Part shown: one piece after another, positions 24,890-35,565 of the stretch | Numbering within the stretch: position 1 is the first letter of the stretch | Layout of the letters: each line of letters starts with the position of its first letter | Program-made: the position numbers and the translations under genes | The notes under the pieces: generated by a model | Told to the model about the DNA's origin: nothing | The model's input: the letters and a program-made list of their open reading frames with translations, nothing else | Databases searched by the model: none | Source of the DNA: Bacteroidota bacterium | Lineage (GTDB): Bacteria > Bacteroidota > Bacteroidia > Flavobacteriales_C > GCA-002722245 | Direction of reading: 5' to 3' | Assembly (NCBI GenBank): GCA_026390935.1 | Contig: JAPLEZ010000097.1 | Location: 1 to 43,853, forward strand | Length of the DNA stretch: 43,853 bases

Positions 24890-27800
24890 ATGATTAAAAA
24901 GATATTTCTTTTTGTATTGCCGCTGCTCACTTCAGTACAACTAAGCGCTCAGGCTCCGCAATTAAAATCGTTCACTCACGAAAACGAAAAATTCTTTCAG
25001 GAATTAAACGATTTCATGATGGCCGCTAATCCTGATGAAGCCGAAGCTTTGATGGCTGAGTTTTCTGCCGTGTGGCCATTTCCGCCAATGGATCCGAAGA
25101 AGGAAATTAAAATGTATAAAGTCGCCAATGAAGCTTTTCAGCGACGAATAAAGGCGCTAGAGATTCAAAGTACTTTTCAGTATTCCAACATTTCCCGAAA
25201 ATTTAGTGAATATCAGATATTAGAAATTTACGACATGTGTGATCTCATGCTCCTAAAGAGAATGAAGGCGATGCCGGATTTTAGAGATTACATAACTGCC
25301 TTACTTGGATTAATTATTAGTGACCAGGACGAAAATAGTTTTGAGGCATGGAACGGTACACTCAAAAAACTAATGGGTACCAATCGTAAAAGTTTTGGTT
25401 CGTTTTTAACTACTTCCAATAACTTGTTTTTGTACGGTTCCATTTATGTTTCTGCACCAACCAGATGGACTGGAACTTCAAAAAAATTCACCTTTGATTA
25501 CGACAGTTTGCCAAAAGTTGTGTTTCCTGAAATTATGACTTTGTATTGCGTAGCTAAACGAGATACGGCATTTATTTACGAAACAAAAGGAGTGTTTTAT
25601 CCTACCAGTAATAGGTTTTATGGAGTAGGTGGAAAAGTAAATTGGGTGCGTGCGGGAGTGGCCGAAAAATATTCATACGCCTTGCTCGATAAATATTCTA
25701 TTCGATTACAATCCTCGCATTACGAGGCGGATTCCGTTACTTATTTCAATTCTAAATACTTCGACTATGCTTTAAAAGGAAAGTTAGAAGAAAAACTCCA
25801 AGCCGATGTGGATACGAGCAATGCTGGTTATCCTCGATTTAAATCGTACAGCAAAAGAGTGAAAATCGAAAACATTTTTCCAAGCATCGATTTTGATGGT
25901 GGATTCTTTATCAAGGGCGCCAAATTCATCGGTCAGGGTACCAGCGAAGAGCGAGCGAAACTCATTTTTAAATTCAACAATGTTCCTAAGATGGAAGTTA
26001 GCTCTGAGAACTTCGCCATCAATGACGATAGGATGGTTGCTGGGGATGCGGCGATTTACATTTTCTTAAAAGACGATACTATTTTCCATCCAACACTTCA
26101 GTTCAAATACTTGAAGGAAAACAATGAAATCACTCTTTATCGCGATAAAAAAGGATTGTCGCTATCACCATATTACGACTCCTACCATGATGTGGATATT
26201 GACGTGGAGTGGATGCGTTGGAAAATTACCGAGCCCGAAATTCAAATGAGTGCTATCATTGGTTCCAGTACGCATGAGATGCATTTAGAATCGTCGAATT
26301 ATTACGATGAAGAAAAGTTTATGGCGCTGCAAGGCATGGGAGAGCAGCATCCATTATATACTGTAAAACGATATGTGGATACCCGCAACAACAAAAACAA
26401 TGTGTTTTATTTTGATGGTTTTTCGGATTATGTGCACATGGAAAACAGTGATGTTCAAATCATGCTCATCAATTTAGCTACTTCGGGATTTGTGATTTAC
26501 GATGTGGCCGCTGGAAAAATCACCGTGCAGCCGCGCTTGTACCATTACTTATATGCTAAATCGAAAAAAGCCGATTACGACAATATTTCTATTCATTCCG
26601 ATATTGCTGAAAAACCAAATGCTACTTTGAATTTACTCGACAATGATATGCTGGTTCGTGGAGTTGGAAAAGTGGTGTTAAGTGCCAGTCGGAAAGTATT
26701 TATCTACCCATCCCATGGCGAGCTTGTGTTGCACGCCAACAGAGACATCACTTTTGGTGGCGCTGTAAAAGCGGGGATGATGGAATGTTTTGGGAAAAAC
26801 TTCGATTTCAAATACGACGACTTTAAAATTGATATTGTGAATGCCGATTCCATTAGGATTTTCGCTCCGCATAAAACCTTGGATGAGGCCACCGGACAAG
26901 TCATTATGGAAAGAGTGAAAAGTACTATTGAGCACGTGAATGGTGACATCATCATTGATAAATCAAATAACAAATCGGGCGTGCGAGTTGATTCTTTTCC
27001 TCAATATCCTATCTTCAATAGTACCACTGATTCCTATGTTTACTTCGACAAAAGAAATGAATTGGGAAGTGTGTACGACAGGTCGAAGGTGTTTTTCCAT
27101 TTGTTGCCTTTTACCCTTGACAGTATCAGCACACTTACCCGCGAAGGAATTGAGTTTAAAGGAACTTTTGCATCGGGTGGAATTTTTCCCGACTTTGAGG
27201 AGACCCTAAAAGTAATGGATGATCATTCATTAGGATTTACCCATCCTGCGCCAAAAGACGGTGTGCCCGTTTACGGTGGAAAAGCTACTTATTATATGGA
27301 CATCAATGTTAGTAATAGAGGTATTAGAGGGGATGGTAAACTGGATTATTTAACATCAACTACCTTCTCAAAAGATTTCGTTTTCTATGTGGATTCAGTG
27401 AACGCTGTGGCTCAATCCTTCGAGATTCGTGAGCAAAAAGAAGGTGTTGAATATCCTTCGGCAAAAGGTGAAAACGACCGCTTCCATTTTGAACCTTATA
27501 AAGACAAATTGCTGGCAAGTAAAATTGATAAGCCGTTGGATATGTATGGCGGTCAGGCTAAATTAAATGGTACTTTGATTTATGGTCCTGAAAAATTAGG
27601 GGGATATGGATTGGTGGATTTTGAAAACGCAGAACTCAAATCGGGTGATTTTAATTTCAAGAATCGAATTTTTATGGCCGATACTTCCGACTTTAAATTG
27701 AAATCGGCAGAGTCCAACGATGGCGGAATTGCCTTCGCTACTAAAAATGTGAAGTCGAAAATTGATTTTGATAAAAGAGAAGGGGAGTTTGTTGCCAATG

Positions 27801-29488
27801 GTGGCGCGTCTTTCGTGGATTTTCCAGTGAACCAATATGTTTGTTACATGGACCAATTCAAATGGTTTATGGACAAGTTTGAATTGGAATTAAGTACAAG
27901 TAAGGGCGAAGCTAAATCTGCTGAAGGATCTGCCGGCGCTAACGATTTAGACCTCTCGGGATCGGAATTTATATCTACCCATCCGAAGCAGGATTCCCTA
28001 AAATTCATTTCTCCTAAAGCTAATTTCGATATCCGTAATTATGTGATTAAGGCCCACGATGTGAAATACATTAATGTTGCCGATGCTCGAATTTTCCCCA
28101 TTGACGGAGAGGTGCTCGTTGAAAGAGCCGCTAAAATGCGCTCCTTGGATTCGGCGAAAATTGTTGCCAATAATTTAACGCAATACCATACTATTATCAA
28201 TGCTCATGTTGATATTTCTGCCCGAAGGGATTATGCTGCATCGGGTGATTACGACTATGAAGATGCGGAAGGTGGAAAACAAAAAATACACTTCGCCAAT
28301 ATTCGAGTTGACACCACTTATCAAACTGTTGCCAGTGGTTTGATTGAAGAAACACAACTCTTTAAATTGAGTCCGCAATTTATGTATAAAGGTCGCGCTA
28401 GTATCGCCGCCAATAAAAAAGGGATTTTGTTTGAAGGAGGAACCAAACTTAAACACGATTGTAAAATTGATAAACCATGGATCGCCTTTAAAAGTGAAAT
28501 TGATCCTGCCAACGTGATGATCCCTATTGATACTGTTGCCAATGTTTATGGCGACAATCGTACGCGCTTGCTCAACGGATTTAACATAACTACTGACTCC
28601 ACCGGTGTGTATCCTACTTTCCTTTCTCTTAAAAAGGTGTACAGCGATGATGTGTTGATTACATCTTCTGGCTTCCTTAAATACGATAGTGAAACCAAGG
28701 AATATCAAATTTCAAATAAGGAAAAATTGCGTGAGCGTAACTTCTCTGGAAATTACATGAGCATGAATACCGAAACCTGTAAAGCTGAGGCTGAAGGTAA
28801 AATGCAATTGGCTTTTAAAAGCGGACAAGTGAATGTTGGTTTTGCTGGAAATATCCTTCAAAATTCTCCTGAAGATACCGCTCATATTGAGGGCATCATG
28901 ACACTCGATTTTAAACTGGATGATGCCATGTGGAAACACATGATTGGCAATATTGAAGGAAATCCTTCTCTGTACGCCGTGAACAATAACCGTCAAGTTT
29001 ATGAGCGTGCCTTGAGAGACCTCGTAGGTAAAGAAAAAGGTGATAAATTGATTTCAGACTTGTCCCTTTACAATGCTTTCAAACGCTTTCCCGACGAGTT
29101 GAAGCACAATTTGGTATTGAGCGATTTGGAGTTCGTGTGGAACAAAGAAAAAAGTAGTTTTGTATCGGAAGGTAGAATTGGAATTGGTTCCATGGACGAC
29201 AAACAACTGAATAAATATGTGGAAGGTTATGTACAAATTTCCCGAAAACGAACGGGCGAGGAAATCAATATTTACTTAAAAATTGATGCCAACACCTGGT
29301 ACTTCTTCACCTATTCAAAAGGAGTTATGGCTTGTCTTTCTTCAGCCGAACCTTTCAATGCTATTATCAATTCCCTTAAACCAGATAAAAAAGAATTCAA
29401 AGGAACAAAGGACCAGGATCCATACACTTTCATGCTCTCAACTGATAGAAAATTGAAGTTGTTTTTAATGAAGATGGAAGGGGAATAA
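24890..29488 (+). CDS. Giant secreted protein of unknown function (1532 residues)
   Basis: The product has a signal peptide (MIKKIFLFVLPLLTSVQLSAQ), a helical N-terminal region of about 150 residues (repeated ELND/EALMAEF segments and a MDPKKEIKMYKVANEAFQRR helix), then more than 1300 residues that are strongly beta-patterned, with many short strands and turns and no membrane helix after the signal. Recurrent segments such as LNGTLIYGPEKLGGYGLVDF and GGASFVDFPVNQYVCYMD recall the stacked strands of OstA/LptA-, AsmA- or TamB-like proteins, but no motif proves it. No catalytic or sorting-domain signature was found. It lies eight bases after prmA and 18 before a barrel/barrel/lipoprotein group. 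I recognise it only as a Bacteroidota-type conserved hypothetical; a periplasmic scaffold or lipid/glycan conduit is a guess. Confidence 0.8.
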   Translation: MIKKIFLFVLPLLTSVQLSAQAPQLKSFTHENEKFFQELNDFMMAANPDEAEALMAEFSAVWPFPPMDPKKEIKMYKVANEAFQRRIKALEIQSTFQYSNISRKFSEYQILEIYDMCDLMLLKRMKAMPDFRDYITALLGLIISDQDENSFEAWNGTLKKLMGTNRKSFGSFLTTSNNLFLYGSIYVSAPTRWTGTSKKFTFDYDSLPKVVFPEIMTLYCVAKRDTAFIYETKGVFYPTSNRFYGVGGKVNWVRAGVAEKYSYALLDKYSIRLQSSHYEADSVTYFNSKYFDYALKGKLEEKLQADVDTSNAGYPRFKSYSKRVKIENIFPSIDFDGGFFIKGAKFIGQGTSEERAKLIFKFNNVPKMEVSSENFAINDDRMVAGDAAIYIFLKDDTIFHPTLQFKYLKENNEITLYRDKKGLSLSPYYDSYHDVDIDVEWMRWKITEPEIQMSAIIGSSTHEMHLESSNYYDEEKFMALQGMGEQHPLYTVKRYVDTRNNKNNVFYFDGFSDYVHMENSDVQIMLINLATSGFVIYDVAAGKITVQPRLYHYLYAKSKKADYDNISIHSDIAEKPNATLNLLDNDMLVRGVGKVVLSASRKVFIYPSHGELVLHANRDITFGGAVKAGMMECFGKNFDFKYDDFKIDIVNADSIRIFAPHKTLDEATGQVIMERVKSTIEHVNGDIIIDKSNNKSGVRVDSFPQYPIFNSTTDSYVYFDKRNELGSVYDRSKVFFHLLPFTLDSISTLTREGIEFKGTFASGGIFPDFEETLKVMDDHSLGFTHPAPKDGVPVYGGKATYYMDINVSNRGIRGDGKLDYLTSTTFSKDFVFYVDSVNAVAQSFEIREQKEGVEYPSAKGENDRFHFEPYKDKLLASKIDKPLDMYGGQAKLNGTLIYGPEKLGGYGLVDFENAELKSGDFNFKNRIFMADTSDFKLKSAESNDGGIAFATKNVKSKIDFDKREGEFVANGGASFVDFPVNQYVCYMDQFKWFMDKFELELSTSKGEAKSAEGSAGANDLDLSGSEFISTHPKQDSLKFISPKANFDIRNYVIKAHDVKYINVADARIFPIDGEVLVERAAKMRSLDSAKIVANNLTQYHTIINAHVDISARRDYAASGDYDYEDAEGGKQKIHFANIRVDTTYQTVASGLIEETQLFKLSPQFMYKGRASIAANKKGILFEGGTKLKHDCKIDKPWIAFKSEIDPANVMIPIDTVANVYGDNRTRLLNGFNITTDSTGVYPTFLSLKKVYSDDVLITSSGFLKYDSETKEYQISNKEKLRERNFSGNYMSMNTETCKAEAEGKMQLAFKSGQVNVGFAGNILQNSPEDTAHIEGIMTLDFKLDDAMWKHMIGNIEGNPSLYAVNNNRQVYERALRDLVGKEKGDKLISDLSLYNAFKRFPDELKHNLVLSDLEFVWNKEKSSFVSEGRIGIGSMDDKQLNKYVEGYVQISRKRTGEEINIYLKIDANTWYFFTYSKGVMACLSSAEPFNAIINSLKPDKKEFKGTKDQDPYTFMLSTDRKLKLFLMKMEGE

Positions 29489-29506
29489 AAAGTGAAATGT
29501 GATATT

Positions 29507-30211
29507 ATGAAATATAACTTATTGATGGGGGCCATGTTTTTTGGTATGGTGCTTCCATTATGCATAAAAGCTCAAACAACCATCTATATCGGAGAAGGTG
29601 TGGGCTCCTATAAATATTATTCAGGCTCTCTAGCAACCAGGGCTTTTGAATTCAATAACAATACGGATGTGACCAAAGAAATGAATCCGGATAGAATTTT
29701 CAGTGGAGCAACATTTGGATTTAATGTGAATTTGGCCCTAGTTTCATTCGGTTTAGATTATGCATTCAAATACAATAATTTTTCTGGTAAAAGAGAATTG
29801 GGAGCCAATGTTACGACTGATGCAATAACACAAAGTTTAAATTCATTTTATGTCAATTTTGGGCTCGGAAACAATATTGATTACAGAGATCAGGCTGATG
29901 GAAATGATAAGAAAATAGTTTGGCGTATTCAAACAGGAGTGGGGATGTATTCTTTTAAATTGAAACAGAATTTGGTAAGTCCCACCGAAAATTTTAGTGG
30001 AATATTGGGATCACGTACTGGTATTTCTTGCAGAAGTGGTATTAATGTTTGGATTCCTATTTATAAGAAATTTGAATTAAGTATTATGCCATATTATGAG
30101 TTTGATACAGGAGGTGGATATGTAGAACTACTGGAAGACAAAATAAAAAATTCAGAATATTTCAACATCACTCATTTCGGTTTAAATCTAAATTTGAACT
30201 ATGCTTTTTAA
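29507..30211 (+). CDS. Predicted outer-membrane beta-barrel protein A
   Basis: ATG 29507 (MKYNLLMGAMFFGMVLPLCIKAQ) gives a clear signal peptide; the GTG at 29492 merely extends it. The 234-residue mature region has alternating strands, e.g. FGFNVNLALVSFGLDYAF, and a C-terminal strand pattern ending in an aromatic (FGLNLNLNYAF), the typical outer-membrane barrel end. No family is recognised. Its last 11 bases overlap the next ORF. Confidence 0.65.
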   Translation: MKYNLLMGAMFFGMVLPLCIKAQTTIYIGEGVGSYKYYSGSLATRAFEFNNNTDVTKEMNPDRIFSGATFGFNVNLALVSFGLDYAFKYNNFSGKRELGANVTTDAITQSLNSFYVNFGLGNNIDYRDQADGNDKKIVWRIQTGVGMYSFKLKQNLVSPTENFSGILGSRTGISCRSGINVWIPIYKKFELSIMPYYEFDTGGGYVELLEDKIKNSEYFNITHFGLNLNLNYAF

Positions 30212-30974
30212 CAAAACGATACTTGCCTTATTTTTCCTTGGGATGACTCATGTTGCTTACTCTCAGGAAGAAGATAATATAAAGCACAGCGCTTATTTTA
30301 GATACGCTGCAATTGACAATTTTCAATTTGCAGATTGGGATACTTACATTGAAAAATACAATACTGAAAATAATCCAGTTGAAAAATTAGGTGACTTTAA
30401 ACAGACTTTTAATTTTGATATTGGCTACAGATTTGAATACAATAAAATATACAGTAGTTTATCTTATCAGCACTATCACGGAGTGGCAAGCGCCTCCTAT
30501 TTGTACGGTGAAAAAAGACAGTTTGACGTTACGGCGAATTCCGTTTCCTGGGGCTTTGGATACAATTTAATAAACCCTGACAAGAAATTCTATTTAGCAC
30601 CATTCATTAATATTAGATTTGGCGACAAAGTACGCGTTTTATCTAGCGCCATTTATCCTGATGGTTTTCACAGTGTGGGCAGTGATAAACCATTAAACGG
30701 AACTTTTCTAGGTTCAGGATTGTTGGGTGAAGAACTTGGAGTTTTATTGAAATACAAGGTGAATTCCAAGTTTGCAGTTGAAGTGGACGCCTCTAAAATG
30801 TGGGCCAACTTAGTAGCTCCAGCTTCATTGGATGATGGGAGTGTTTACAAAGCGTTTTCTGGCGGTGGCGGAATATCAAGTTTAGAAATTACTGAAACAA
30901 TGTCGGCTGTAAGATTAATGGTAGGACTTTCATATACTTTTTCAGATATACAAAATTCAACATGGTGGCAATAA
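30201..30974 (+). CDS. Predicted outer-membrane beta-barrel protein B
   Basis: The 257-residue protein opens with a signal peptide (MLFNKTILALFFLGMTHVAYSQ), followed by beta-rich segments including FNFDIGYRFEYNKIYSSLSY and a final VRLMVGLSYTFSD strand. The start overlaps the end of the preceding gene by 11 bases and its own end overlaps the following lipoprotein gene by 13, so the three are probably co-translated. No family is recognised. Confidence 0.65.
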   Translation: MLFNKTILALFFLGMTHVAYSQEEDNIKHSAYFRYAAIDNFQFADWDTYIEKYNTENNPVEKLGDFKQTFNFDIGYRFEYNKIYSSLSYQHYHGVASASYLYGEKRQFDVTANSVSWGFGYNLINPDKKFYLAPFINIRFGDKVRVLSSAIYPDGFHSVGSDKPLNGTFLGSGLLGEELGVLLKYKVNSKFAVEVDASKMWANLVAPASLDDGSVYKAFSGGGGISSLEITETMSAVRLMVGLSYTFSDIQNSTWWQ

Positions 30975-31456
30975 AATATAGTGTATTAGCAATGATGATA
31001 CTTGTACTATCATCGTGCTCCAAAAAAGCAACTTTATATGAAAATTACTGGGAAACAATTGAGTCGGGTGCCTACGTTTTTATTGATGCTAAAGTTTTAA
31101 CTTACAACAATGGTGTGCTGATTTCGGATTCAGCAATAGATGTAGGTGATTCTTATATTCTGCTATACACCGAACCTGTGCTGTCGGACGGATTTTTTAA
31201 TCAATTGAAAAGATATGGCGATTGGGAATCTCCATTCTTTAATAATTTGGGGGGAATCAAAGCATGGAACATGGAAAACGATGATCAAAGACTTACCTTT
31301 TCTGTGGAAGATTTTTCAGGTACTTACATACCTCAATCAACCATTACGATAGAAGATGTTGGGGAGAAAAAACAAACCTGGCATTATGTTAAAAGCGCAC
31401 CGGGAACTTATATTCATTATATCGTTACGATGGAAAGAACGAATGCGCCTAAATAA
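30962..31456 (+). CDS. Predicted lipoprotein, unknown function
   Basis: The 164-residue protein has a signal peptide ending in a lipobox, MMILVLSSC, with the lipidated Cys at about residue 19. The mature part is mostly beta and carries ENYWETIESGAYVFIDA and TFSVEDFSGTYIPQS segments without a known motif. It is third in the overlapping barrel/barrel/lipoprotein set and ends 14 bases before the convergent LptA-like gene. Confidence 0.7.
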   Translation: MVAIKYSVLAMMILVLSSCSKKATLYENYWETIESGAYVFIDAKVLTYNNGVLISDSAIDVGDSYILLYTEPVLSDGFFNQLKRYGDWESPFFNNLGGIKAWNMENDDQRLTFSVEDFSGTYIPQSTITIEDVGEKKQTWHYVKSAPGTYIHYIVTMERTNAPK

Positions 31457-31470
31457 TTAAGGACCATTCC

Positions 31471-32985
31471 TCACTCAAACAAACCTTCCTTCGTCTTTGG
31501 TTTTTCCTTTTCTCTCCATCTGAAATTTTCTAGTTTCAGTTTTGCAACATCCACTTTTTCTATAGGATGGAAAACGGCATTTGGTTTCACAAAGAATTTG
31601 ATTTTCCCAACCTTTCCCTCTTTAAAGGTAATCATGAGATTACTGCAATCGGCTTGATTTGCGCCAACATAAGAGCCGTCGCTTTCTTTTACAAAATAAA
31701 GGGTTTGGCCGTTTCCGGTCACCTTCATTTTTTTCATTTTTCCATCACTGAAATAACCAATCATGTCGCGTCCTTTGATTTGGTCGTAGGTATCCGGACC
31801 GTTATTGGAAATGATAAAGCCGTTTTTGTGGATGCGCAGTTCTCGGATTTTATTTCCGTATATAAAGAGTTCAATGTATTCACCTGTGATTTGACTCTCT
31901 CCCGACCAGATCACCGGATCTCGGTAGAGGCGGATGAGAGAATCAGTTGGGAAAAAAGTCATGGAGTCACAACTTCCTTGTAAGTCCTTCTTTAAAAATC
32001 GAACATTGTAATAAGCGTAAATTTTTCGTTCTTTTTTAAGCGTATCGTTCACCGCTTTCAGCGTGTCGGCGTGCAGAAATAAAGTGTCATTATCGATCAA
32101 CTGCTCCAACACCGCTCTTTCCGTCATTATGCTTTTATTCGATTTCTCATAAAAAATACCGTGGTTTCCTGTAATAGAAATGTGCTCTACTGTATCAACA
32201 GCGCGAACATTATTGTATGCATCAGTAATGGAAGTCTTGCTGTTTCGGTGGATGGAATCGGCATAAATGATTTGTGATTTCTCAGTAATCTTCGCATTCT
32301 TTTTGAAAACAGATTCCTTTTTCAATTCATCAAAATAACCTGCTTCACAATATATTTTTCCTGATTTGGAAATGATATTAGTTGGACCATTAAAAGTGGT
32401 TCGTTGAGTTGGCGTGTGATAGGTGAGAGTGTCGGAAACAATACTGAAATCAGCTGTTTTCACTACAACGTTTTTTTTGAAATTGATGACTTTGTTGGAA
32501 GTGTTGTAATAGCCTTTCTTGCTGTAAATTTTAGTGTTTTCGGTTTTTATGTTTGCTCCTTCTAAATAGTAGGCATTGTTTTTTTCATTTTCATAATAGA
32601 GCTGATCCGTTTCAATAACGGTTTTGTCGCTGATCATACGCACATTGCCCGTGAAGATGGTGAGTTTTTTTTCACCATAATATTTCATTACATCGCAATA
32701 GGTTTTTACGGAATCTTTTTTATTCATAAAAACCCTGCCGTAGCTAAAGAAATCGCCATTGTCATAAACGAAAGAGCTGTCGCAGGCCAGTAGAACATTT
32801 CCTTGTTTGAGTCGGACATGCCCCACTAATTTTTGTTCGCCAGGTCGCGTGGATTCCAGATAATCAGCGGACAGAATTTCAACGTATTCTTTTTTGTTGC
32901 TCAAAAACATGCCGCTTTGAGCCTTTAGAAAAGACGATGAAATCAAAAAGATAAAAAATGACGAAAGTGCTATTTTAAACTTCAT
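31471..32985 (-). CDS. OstA/LptA-like periplasmic protein
   Basis: The 504-residue protein has a signal peptide (MKFKIALSSFFIFLISSSFLKAQ) and an N-terminal OstA/LptA-like region (about 30-250) of repeated short strands: VEILSADYLESTRPGEQKLV, then GNVRMISDKTVIETDQLYY, LEGANIKTENTKIYSKKGYY and FNGPTNIISKSGKIYCE. LptA and LptD N-terminal domains form this beta-jellyroll to pass LPS from inner to outer membrane. The C-terminal half continues the pattern (GEYIELFIYGNKIRELRIHK) and has a basic end. Length and the lack of an LptD barrel suggest a longer LptA-type bridge. It is the last gene of the fur-purA group, 22 bases after purA. Confidence 0.8.
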   Translation of the reverse strand: MKFKIALSSFFIFLISSSFLKAQSGMFLSNKKEYVEILSADYLESTRPGEQKLVGHVRLKQGNVLLACDSSFVYDNGDFFSYGRVFMNKKDSVKTYCDVMKYYGEKKLTIFTGNVRMISDKTVIETDQLYYENEKNNAYYLEGANIKTENTKIYSKKGYYNTSNKVINFKKNVVVKTADFSIVSDTLTYHTPTQRTTFNGPTNIISKSGKIYCEAGYFDELKKESVFKKNAKITEKSQIIYADSIHRNSKTSITDAYNNVRAVDTVEHISITGNHGIFYEKSNKSIMTERAVLEQLIDNDTLFLHADTLKAVNDTLKKERKIYAYYNVRFLKKDLQGSCDSMTFFPTDSLIRLYRDPVIWSGESQITGEYIELFIYGNKIRELRIHKNGFIISNNGPDTYDQIKGRDMIGYFSDGKMKKMKVTGNGQTLYFVKESDGSYVGANQADCSNLMITFKEGKVGKIKFFVKPNAVFHPIEKVDVAKLKLENFRWREKEKPKTKEGLFE

Positions 32986-33007
32986 TTTTTATCCTCATTT
33001 ACCTCGC

Positions 33008-34749
<1,742 letters not shown>

Positions 34750-34835
34750 TTTACTTCAAAAACAAATACCTGCAATTATAGGGCTTTTTGGGGAGATAAG
34801 AAGTAAAAAAAGAAAGAAAAATAAATGAAAATAAG

Positions 34836-34948
34836 AACCCACCCCTAGCCCCTCCAAGGAGGGGAATTAGTTAGTAAACCGTTTTCAAGTGTTTCATGAG
34901 GAATGCCAGCTAATTAATTCCCCTCCTTGGAGGGGCTAGGGGTGGGTT
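34836..34948. repeat. 113-bp inverted repeat (ACCCACCCCTAGCCCCTCC family)
   Basis: Left arm AACCCACCCCTAGCCCCTCC... and its reverse complement at the right (34910-34948) pair over about 38 bases with one or two mismatches; inside each arm CCCCTCCTTGGAGGGG forms a second palindrome. It fills the gap between fur and the archaemetzincin gene and its right end overlaps the archaemetzincin stop codon (34947-34949), so it may also act as that operon's terminator. Confidence 0.9.
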
Positions 34949-35564
34949 ACTTTATTTTACTCCTACAGCTTTCACACAAATTCATCCCTACCTTATCAAT
35001 CGTTTTAATTGTCTCAGCTGCACTTTGCATGAAGCATGTTTTATCCGGACAATGAGGTAGTCCGAGGTTATGCCCAATTTCATGCAAGCAAATTTTCTGC
35101 ATTCTCTCTATTGTTTTTTGTTCGTAGATACTCTTTACTCTGTAGGTAGAAGCCACACAGCCTGGTTTTCCAACATATCCAAATCCAAAAATTCCCCAAT
35201 CGGTGTATTTTGCCACTGGTTCAAGTGTATTGCCCAGCGCATCTTTTTTAGTGCAGCAAATGTCGGCAGAAGTCAGTCCGATAATATAATCCACCGAATC
35301 AGGTTTTTCCTTATTGAGCATTTCAATAATTTTTTCTGCCTTAAAACGAGGCGACTTATTGTTAGTGAAAAAGGCTTCGGGGATTTGGCGTTGATGTAGT
35401 TCAACCACTTCAAATCCATATAAATTACGAATAGCAGAGGCAATGGAGTCTTTGTATTTATTGGAGAAATGCCCTAGGTTTTGAATGGCAATTTTTTTGC
35501 CAACAGGGGAGTCGTAGCAGGAGGAAAGGCTAACGATAAAAAGGAAGAGAAATACTTTTTTCAT
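34947..35564 (-). CDS. Archaemetzincin-family lipoprotein metalloprotease
   Basis: The chosen ATG 35564 opens at once into a lipoprotein signal (MKKVFLFLFIVSLSSC, Cys16), one base after the asnB stop; an ATG at 35576 overlaps asnB and only lengthens the signal. The 205-residue protein has the exact archaemetzincin motif HExxHxxGx3Cx4CxMx17CxxC: HEIGHNLGLPHC (H161, E162, H165), then C177, M179, and C197/C200. The extra four cysteines bind a second, structural zinc. Family members are usually cytoplasmic or uncharacterised, so a lipid-anchored form is notable. Substrate unknown. It is the last gene of the copA-to-asnB run and its stop is flush with a palindromic repeat. Confidence 0.9.
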   Translation of the reverse strand: MKKVFLFLFIVSLSSCYDSPVGKKIAIQNLGHFSNKYKDSIASAIRNLYGFEVVELHQRQIPEAFFTNNKSPRFKAEKIIEMLNKEKPDSVDYIIGLTSADICCTKKDALGNTLEPVAKYTDWGIFGFGYVGKPGCVASTYRVKSIYEQKTIERMQKICLHEIGHNLGLPHCPDKTCFMQSAAETIKTIDKVGMNLCESCRSKIK

Positions 35565-35565
35565 C

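Noticed and set aside
28175-28708. 177-codon minus-strand ORF inside the giant protein gene
   Set aside because: It is antisense to a long, well-formed coding frame and shows no domain.
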